Source: Bacteroidia bacterium (GTDB lineage Bacteria; Bacteroidota; Bacteroidia; J057). From it: a stretch of 64,000 nucleotides of DNA. Below are positions 58,416-64,000 of the stretch, piece after piece; within the stretch, counting starts at the first letter, position 1; every line of letters starts with the position of its first letter. The DNA lies in NCBI GenBank assembly GCA_033391075.1, contig JAWPMV010000001.1, positions 806,001 through 870,000 on the forward strand, in the 5' to 3' direction. Position numbers and translations under genes: made by a program. Below the pieces are notes generated by a model. It was not told the DNA's origin. It searched no databases and saw only the letters and a list, made by a program, of their open reading frames with translations.

Positions 58416-59924
58416 TTAAGCAGTGATACGTGCCCATAAGTTTTTGGGCAGCGTCTTGAGTGCAAATAGAAGTTGTTTCCCCAGAGAAGCATAGCCTACC
58501 TCATCTATTAAATGCGCTGTCGCCTGATTGTAGGGGGGAGTAATGGCGTCAAAGGTGCCGCCTTTACCTTTTACAAAATATCCTCTGGGATTTGAGAATG
58601 CCCGGAAGGCTTCGACTCCATGATGATGTCCCATTCCACTTTCCCCAACTCCCCCAAAAGGCAGAGCGGGTTGTGCGGCTTGAAGGGCTGCGATATTGAC
58701 CGCTACTCCACCTGATTGAGTGTGGGTACTGATGGTATCTATGAAAGTCTGATTTTTTGAGAAAATATATAATCCCAGAGGCTTATCTCCTGCATTGATA
58801 TAGTCAATGGCGTCCTGTGTACTTTTGTAAGGAATGATGGGCAGGATAGGACCAAATATTTCTTCCTGCATTATCCGCAATTCCTGAGGAGGATTCACGA
58901 TGATATAAAATGGCATATTTCTATTACTGCCATCCAAATCTGAACCTATCTGAACCACTTTGGCCCCTGAGGTTTTGGCTTCATCAACCAATTCCTGCAA
59001 ACGCTTCAGATGTCTGTCGGTGATGATTCCGCAGGCATTGGCACTACAATTGTCTTCGGCAAAGTTCAGCTGGAAATGATGGATCATTCGCTGGGAGAAA
59101 TCTTCCAACTGATTCTCAGGAACCAGGCAATAATCCGTTGTAACGCACATCTGACCTCGCTTGACAACCTTTACTCCGGCAATATCAGCTATGCTTTCCT
59201 CCGAAATCCCGCTTTCATCCAGTATTACCGGACTTTTCCCTCCAAGCTCCAGCGTAACCGGAACCAGGTTTTTTGCAGCAGCTTCCATCACTTTTCGGCC
59301 CACAACTCCACTCCCTGTATAAATGAGGTGGTCCCATTTCAGGCTGGGGAAATGAATGGCCAGATCAAGGCCTCCATTTACCACTGCTAGCTGATCCTCT
59401 TCAAATGTATCAGCAATGATTTCTTCCAAAACCTTTCCACAAGCCGGAGACAGATCAGAAGGTTTGATGATTATCCGGTTTCCTGCTGCCAATAAATCCA
59501 GGGTCGGACCCAGGCCAATGTCAAAAGGGAAATTCCAGGAAACCATATTGCCGACAACTCCTTTGGGATGATATTTCAGATAAGCTTTAGAGCTACCCAA
59601 TGTAATCGGATTGACTTCCTTGCGAATGGGTTTCATCCATTTTTTTACCTGAGCGATATTGTATTTCGCCCGATCAAACATCCCCAGTATTTCGATCAAA
59701 TCTCCTTGTTGTCGGGAGTGTCCCTGAAAATCTTCTTCCAGTGCATTTAAAATTTTCTCCCTATGCTTCTTCAACATTCGCGGGATTCTTTCCATGAGCT
59801 CGATACGTTCCTGAGCACTTGGATAGGGATTTTGCTGAAAGGCTTTTTGTTGAAGTTCAAAAATGCGATGGAGGCGTTCAATGACGGCCTGATCCTTGGT
59901 GGGATGGGAGGTAGTAGTGGGCAT
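58416..59924 (-). CDS. Aldehyde dehydrogenase (class 3/coniferyl aldehyde dehydrogenase-like)
   Basis: The product has 502 residues. NAD(P) site: GNMVSWNFPFDIGLGP and IYTGSGVVGRKVM. The active site is LELGGKSPVIL (Glu 226) with RGQMCVTTDYCLVP (Cys 260), followed by EEIFGPILPI and PFGGVGESGMGHHHG. The length and the PYN tail fit the ALDH3/CALDH group that oxidises aromatic or fatty aldehydes. It is transcribed alone between two minus-strand neighbours. Confidence 0.93.
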   Translation of the reverse strand: MPTTTSHPTKDQAVIERLHRIFELQQKAFQQNPYPSAQERIELMERIPRMLKKHREKILNALEEDFQGHSRQQGDLIEILGMFDRAKYNIAQVKKWMKPIRKEVNPITLGSSKAYLKYHPKGVVGNMVSWNFPFDIGLGPTLDLLAAGNRIIIKPSDLSPACGKVLEEIIADTFEEDQLAVVNGGLDLAIHFPSLKWDHLIYTGSGVVGRKVMEAAAKNLVPVTLELGGKSPVILDESGISEESIADIAGVKVVKRGQMCVTTDYCLVPENQLEDFSQRMIHHFQLNFAEDNCSANACGIITDRHLKRLQELVDEAKTSGAKVVQIGSDLDGSNRNMPFYIIVNPPQELRIMQEEIFGPILPIIPYKSTQDAIDYINAGDKPLGLYIFSKNQTFIDTISTHTQSGGVAVNIAALQAAQPALPFGGVGESGMGHHHGVEAFRAFSNPRGYFVKGKGGTFDAITPPYNQATAHLIDEVGYASLGKQLLFALKTLPKNLWARITA

Positions 59925-60023
59925 CTCAATTACATTTATTTACAAAAGATACATATGTATCTCCAATCAAGTATAAGTTAGGAATATTATCAGAAATTTT
60001 TTGTGAAGAGCTGTTTTGAAAAG

Positions 60024-60067
60024 AAAGAGAGGAATGGAAACTTTTATGTTCCATTCCTCTCTTTTTT
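60024..60067 (-). terminator. Terminator after the polysaccharide-lyase-like gene
   Basis: AAAGAGAGGAATGGAA and TTCCATTCCTCTCTTT form a perfect 16-bp hairpin around a 9-nt loop. It is followed on the minus strand by a T-rich run. Confidence 0.85.
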
Positions 60068-60089
60068 AGATCAAATCTCTTTGCCTCAT

Positions 60090-62042
60090 TTAATTTTCTG
60101 CTTTCAGCAAACGGATAACTTTATGCTTTCCAGGAGAAAATACTTTTATAAAGTATAAACCAGGACTCCATTCCTCTCCTGGTATTTTTACATATTTCTG
60201 CTTAGCAATTAGCTTATTCTGGTAAATGACATGGCCGAGCATATCATAAACTTGAATTTCTATAGGAGTAGGATCGTTTATCGGAAGTGATACTATAAAT
60301 TCCTCCCTAAATGGATTTGGATAAGCTTTTATATCCTCCCATTCATCTGGATTAGCGAAACGGTTAGAACTGGAGGTTTGGCAGGAACTAATGGCCGATA
60401 AAGAGATACTTATATTGGGGGCATCACCGTCATAAATATCACGGAGATTAACAGTGATCTGACTTACGGCCCCATTTATATCTATATTGGCTGAATTTTG
60501 ATTGCTTCCTGAAAAAGGCCCCAGGTTCACCAAAGTGCCTGTGCCATCTAGGTAGCTAATGGAAACCTCTTCAATATACCGACTGTCAGATTTCCCTTTT
60601 GTTTTGGAGCCAATACCTGAAATGCTAAAAGAAATATTTTCCTGATTTGCGAGATTAATGCTTGTACTGCTACTTCCTGTCCCACTATGCGATAAGTTCG
60701 AATTAGGAAAACTATTTGAGACATCCTGACAGTCATCACATCCATCCGGGATACCGTCTCCATCTGCATCTTGTAAATCATCTGATCCCGGACAAACATC
60801 ATTGCCGTCGCATACTCCATCATTATCAGCATCTGAACAGGGTTCCCCATTCCCCTGGCAATAACTAACATTTGATAGGCTTATGCTCATTTGCGTGCTA
60901 CCTGTATTACCGTCAAGTTCGTCTTCGAGGCTAAGGCTGATGGATTGTACCTGCCCTGGAATATCAATATTTACATCGGAAACATTGCTCGCACTATAAC
61001 TTCCATAGGATATTGTAGAACCGGATCCATTCACATATGATACTTTGACTAATTCACTGTAATGCTTTGAGGAAGGCCCGTTTGTCCTACTGTTGATGCC
61101 AGTAATTGTAAAGTTGATATTCTCGCTATTTGCTGGCAAACTCACATGAGTTGAATTTGCTCCAGTCCCTGCATGGGTAAGAGGGTTAGGAGAAAATGAA
61201 CTACTAAGACCACAATTATTGGATACAATCTCCTCAACTGAAAAATCGGCAAAGAGTACTACCTCATCTCTCAATTGTGCACTATTATTCAGGCTGCGGT
61301 AAATCCCCCATTTAGGTCGTTGAAATTCTGCTCCGGTTTTCCACATTCTAATCGCAGGATCCTGGTAATAAAACAAGCTTGCATTATCACTAATTCTATT
61401 GAGAGAAAGTTCATAAGAACCAGTTTCCCCATAGGTAATTGTCTCTGTGGCTTCCACCCATACTCCTTTGAAATCCGATAAAGGAGCTGTAGCAAGGGTA
61501 AGCTGAGTATTACTTTCTGCATACCTCAATTCGAGATTTTCAGGACTCCCTGCTCTTGCAGTTAGGGTGATTTGTGGCATGCTGGATTCTGAACCTCCAA
61601 CTGCTTTGATCTGATGTAAGTGAGTGAAACTACTAGATGGTTGAAATCCTGCATCCAATTTGAATTTCCAGGAGTAAATTACCGTTTCACCTTCTATTCC
61701 AAGAAGATTGTCAGGGGATTGATCATAAGACTTGATCTCATTCCTTTGGCGGTCAAAATTTATGCAACGATCATCATCCTGGTCCCTATGAATAAAGAAC
61801 CTGAATACATTGCTTTGGAGTTCATTGTCGAATACTTCGTCAATATGCCTTCCAAAAGTGCCATGTGAACAATCTGGAACTTCAATTGGATTATAACCAG
61901 GAGCTAAAACGCTTTCAATCAACTCATAGGTATTCCCCGGGCCATCAGCGGAAAGAAGGGTTTGGGAAATAAGCTCTTGAGTGAAAAGGGAGAAAGATAC
62001 AAGTAATAGTACTTTGGAAAAGCATGATGCCAGTAGTCGCAT
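60090..62042 (-). CDS. Polysaccharide-lyase-like T9SS-secreted protein with repeated carbohydrate-binding-like modules
   Basis: The product has 650 residues with a signal peptide (about 5-26). Residues about 28-275 look like a beta-jelly-roll lyase of the heparin-lyase-I/PL20 type (FFIHRDQDDDRC, ETVIYSWKFKLDAGFQ, FTHLHQIKAVG, MPQITLTARAG). Two copies of a 110-residue module follow (FSPNPLTHAGTGANSTHVSL and FPNSNLSHSGTGSSSTSINL), separated by a thrombospondin-3-like calcium loop (DADNDGVCDGNDVCPG). A T9SS domain ends it (AYPNPFREEFIVSL). It probably cleaves a polysaccharide outside the cell. The PL family is not fixed by sequence alone. Confidence 0.8.
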   Translation of the reverse strand: MRLLASCFSKVLLLVSFSLFTQELISQTLLSADGPGNTYELIESVLAPGYNPIEVPDCSHGTFGRHIDEVFDNELQSNVFRFFIHRDQDDDRCINFDRQRNEIKSYDQSPDNLLGIEGETVIYSWKFKLDAGFQPSSSFTHLHQIKAVGGSESSMPQITLTARAGSPENLELRYAESNTQLTLATAPLSDFKGVWVEATETITYGETGSYELSLNRISDNASLFYYQDPAIRMWKTGAEFQRPKWGIYRSLNNSAQLRDEVVLFADFSVEEIVSNNCGLSSSFSPNPLTHAGTGANSTHVSLPANSENINFTITGINSRTNGPSSKHYSELVKVSYVNGSGSTISYGSYSASNVSDVNIDIPGQVQSISLSLEDELDGNTGSTQMSISLSNVSYCQGNGEPCSDADNDGVCDGNDVCPGSDDLQDADGDGIPDGCDDCQDVSNSFPNSNLSHSGTGSSSTSINLANQENISFSISGIGSKTKGKSDSRYIEEVSISYLDGTGTLVNLGPFSGSNQNSANIDINGAVSQITVNLRDIYDGDAPNISISLSAISSCQTSSSNRFANPDEWEDIKAYPNPFREEFIVSLPINDPTPIEIQVYDMLGHVIYQNKLIAKQKYVKIPGEEWSPGLYFIKVFSPGKHKVIRLLKAEN

Positions 62043-62213
62043 AGTAGTGTGGTATGTTAATAAAGGGTAAATAAATAGGGAGTAGATAGATCTATATAAA
62101 TAAGTCGCCCCCCAATGATTCTGCTAAAGGTAAAAAAGAATTTAAAAATAAGGGAATCTCAAAGCATGCGAAAATCCAATTACCTTATCTCTCTTTTCCT
62201 TATCTTCGTTCCT

Positions 62214-63344
62214 GTGTTTGGAAAGCCATCAGATAAAAGTTATTCGGTCAGTGAACTGACGCACTATCTCAAGCATTTGCTGGAAGAAGATAGTATTCTG
62301 CGCAATGTGCAGGTAAGTGGAGAGGTGAGCAATTTGACCTATCACCGATCGGGCCATGTGTACTTCAGCCTGAAAGATCGCGATTCTCAGCTCAATTGCG
62401 TGATGTTTAAGAGTTATGCTCAATTGGCTCCTCGAATAGCCGCAGGAGACAAAATACTGGCCAATGGAGGGATTTCTGTCTATGCTCCCAGGGGTAACTA
62501 TCAGTTGATGGTGCGATCTGTGAGAAAGCAAGGCATGGGAGATCTGTATCAGCGATTTCTCCTTTTAAAGCAAAATTTACAGGAAGAAGGCCTTTTTAAT
62601 CCTGCTATCAAAAGACCTATCCCTCAATTCCCGGAAGAGATTGCCCTTATTACTTCACCTACGGGAGCAGCTGTAAAAGATATGCTGAGAACGATTGCCC
62701 GACGATATGATCGGGTAAAAGTAGTTTTATATCCGACCGTAGTTCAGGGGGAAAGAGGAGTCTCATCCATCGTCAATAGTTTGAAATTGGCGCAGGAAAG
62801 CAAGGCAGATGTGATTCTACTGGCTCGAGGAGGAGGTTCGCTGGAAGACTTGTGGAATTTCAACGAAGAAGCTGTGGCCCGAGCCATCAGAAAGGGAGAT
62901 ATCCCCATTATCTGTGGGGTAGGACATGAGACTGATATTACCATTGCGGATTTTGCTTCAGACCTTCGCGCATCCACTCCTACAGCTGCTGCAGAGCATG
63001 CCGTTCCGGAAAAGGATGCATTTCTATATACCCTAGATCAATACGAACTCCAAATCCAGCGAGGCTTACAGTATTTCATAGACTTTAAGCGCCAGGTTCT
63101 GGATGATTATGAATATCGTTTACAGGAAAATCTCAATAAAAATCTGAGAGAAAAACGTCATGCCCTGGATTTGCTGGAAACTCAGCTCAAGGGTCTGGAT
63201 ATGACCAAATTGCTGGAAAGAGGCTATTCCCTGACCCTAAAAGATGGAGAAATTCAAAGATCTGCGGAAAATATCAAGGCTGGAGACCAAATAGAGACGA
63301 TATTTACAGATGGGCGAAAAAAATCCCGTGTAGAAGAATCATAG
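62214..63344 (+). CDS. xseA: Exodeoxyribonuclease VII large subunit
   Basis: The product has 376 residues from GTG 62214. An OB-fold domain (VQVSGEVSNLTYHRSGHVYFSLKD) is followed by the catalytic part (FPEEIALITSPTGAAVKDMLRT, LARGGGSLEDLWNFNEE, VGHETDITIADFASDLRASTPTAAAE) and a coiled-coil tail that binds XseB. It trims single-stranded DNA in repair. ATG 62166 gives a longer N-terminus (RKSNYLISLFLIFVP) that reads like a signal peptide, which is odd for this cytosolic enzyme. GTG 62214 gives the family's usual start near YSVSEL. The start is uncertain. Confidence 0.93.
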   Translation: MFGKPSDKSYSVSELTHYLKHLLEEDSILRNVQVSGEVSNLTYHRSGHVYFSLKDRDSQLNCVMFKSYAQLAPRIAAGDKILANGGISVYAPRGNYQLMVRSVRKQGMGDLYQRFLLLKQNLQEEGLFNPAIKRPIPQFPEEIALITSPTGAAVKDMLRTIARRYDRVKVVLYPTVVQGERGVSSIVNSLKLAQESKADVILLARGGGSLEDLWNFNEEAVARAIRKGDIPIICGVGHETDITIADFASDLRASTPTAAAEHAVPEKDAFLYTLDQYELQIQRGLQYFIDFKRQVLDDYEYRLQENLNKNLREKRHALDLLETQLKGLDMTKLLERGYSLTLKDGEIQRSAENIKAGDQIETIFTDGRKKSRVEES

Positions 63345-63350
63345 AATATC

Positions 63351-63944
63351 ATGGACACTTCTTATCAATTGGATCCGGAAGAATTCGGCGTTTTGGCTGA
63401 CCGTGACTTTATGCCACTCAAACAAAAGGTTTGGGTTAAGCTGGAAGGAATTCTATCGATGTTAGCCGATCGTGAATTGCAGTTATTGGATGAATACCAG
63501 GGGCTCCTGGATATTGATCTCTCTATGCCTTTCCCCAAGACCTCCCGCGGAGAGAATTATAAGTCTTATTCTTATCGGGTGTTGGATTTCCCTCGCTTAC
63601 TGGAAAAGGAAGATATTTTCCTTTTTCGCTGCATGATCCTTTGGGGACATCCGATTGGCTTTCATCTCATTTTGAGTGGGAAATACCAAAGAGCTTATTC
63701 CGAAAAATTATTGTCCGCCCGTAAGCATTTGCCTTTTCCGGCCTACTATGCTGCTCAGGAATCTCCCTGGATTTGGGAATCAGATGCAGAAGGTTTACTC
63801 GCCTTGAGTTCCAATTCGCACATTGATCATACACTCAGAGATTTTTGCAAACTTAGCAGTTTTATTCCTTTGGGGGATTATCGCAAAATTCCAGATAAAG
63901 GGGAAGACATCTTTCGGACCTGGCTCAGGTTGATTAGTTCTTGA
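63351..63944 (+). CDS. Protein of unknown function downstream of xseA
   Basis: The product has 197 residues: no signal peptide, acidic N-terminus and a helical middle. It contains PFPKTSRGENYKSYSYRVLD, LILSGKYQRAYSEKLL and AYYAAQESPWIWESD, with no known motif. It starts 6 nt after xseA and must be co-transcribed. It is much too large and unlike XseB to be the small subunit. No function is assigned. Confidence 0.75.
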   Translation: MDTSYQLDPEEFGVLADRDFMPLKQKVWVKLEGILSMLADRELQLLDEYQGLLDIDLSMPFPKTSRGENYKSYSYRVLDFPRLLEKEDIFLFRCMILWGHPIGFHLILSGKYQRAYSEKLLSARKHLPFPAYYAAQESPWIWESDAEGLLALSSNSHIDHTLRDFCKLSSFIPLGDYRKIPDKGEDIFRTWLRLISS

Positions 63945-64000
63945 GAGTGCAGAAATTTCAAGTAGGTCATCTCGAGGCTTGACTAAGCGATGGATGCTGC

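Noticed and set aside
63351-63944. XseB small subunit after xseA
   Set aside because: The 197-residue protein is about twice the size of XseB or more and lacks its helical pattern.

Overview
The window comes from a Bacteroidota chromosome. Five extracellular proteins are recognisably secreted, and four of them end in type IX secretion (T9SS) C-terminal sorting domains. Several genes carry the phylum's TAnnTTTG-type -7 promoter element about 20 nt before the start codon. An ftsK-lolA pair, SusC-plug-like sequence and delta-60 repeat, Reg_prop and Y_Y_Y domains point the same way. A marine Saprospiria-like lineage is a guess. No rRNA, tRNA, CRISPR array, transposase or integrase gene was seen.

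Layout. 1-1400: the tail of an unidentified gene and pyrD, closed by a good terminator. 1563-15109: an integron gene-cassette array without an integrase (a CALIN). It holds about 15 cassettes, mostly AT-rich, with small orphan genes, a nucleotidyltransferase toxin-antitoxin-like pair, an HxlR-controlled divergent module, hydrolases, an AraC-SRPBCC-membrane module and many proteins of unknown function. They are separated by folded attC sites of about 53-132 nt. The decisive evidence is that the seven bases at the 5' edge of a cassette are the reverse complement of the seven bases opening the attC at its own 3' edge. Seven consecutive cassettes match perfectly and five more match at 6 of 7 positions. 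15.1-21.2 kb: the same kind of cargo (SRPBCC, VOC, TfoX-N, DJ-1/PfpI, ABM, amidohydrolase) with eroded or absent attC sites, ending in gene debris (a decayed alpha/beta-hydrolase and a serine-hydrolase tail).

21.3-64 kb is more ordinary chromosome, richer in GC. It includes an M36 metallopeptidase whose PA domain is split by an inserted adhesin-like domain, a transmembrane adenylate cyclase with a two-component-style beta-propeller sensor, and glutaminase. There is a run of small membrane and hypothetical proteins, then an EreA-like protein, an SGNH-like T9SS protein and a class C-type serine hydrolase. ftsK and two lolA-like genes follow, then acyl-CoA dehydrogenase, a delta-60 repeat protein, a threonine dehydratase/serine racemase, an aldehyde dehydrogenase, a polysaccharide-lyase-like T9SS protein and xseA. 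Decayed genes at 27.5-27.9 kb show that small-gene turnover also occurs outside the array.
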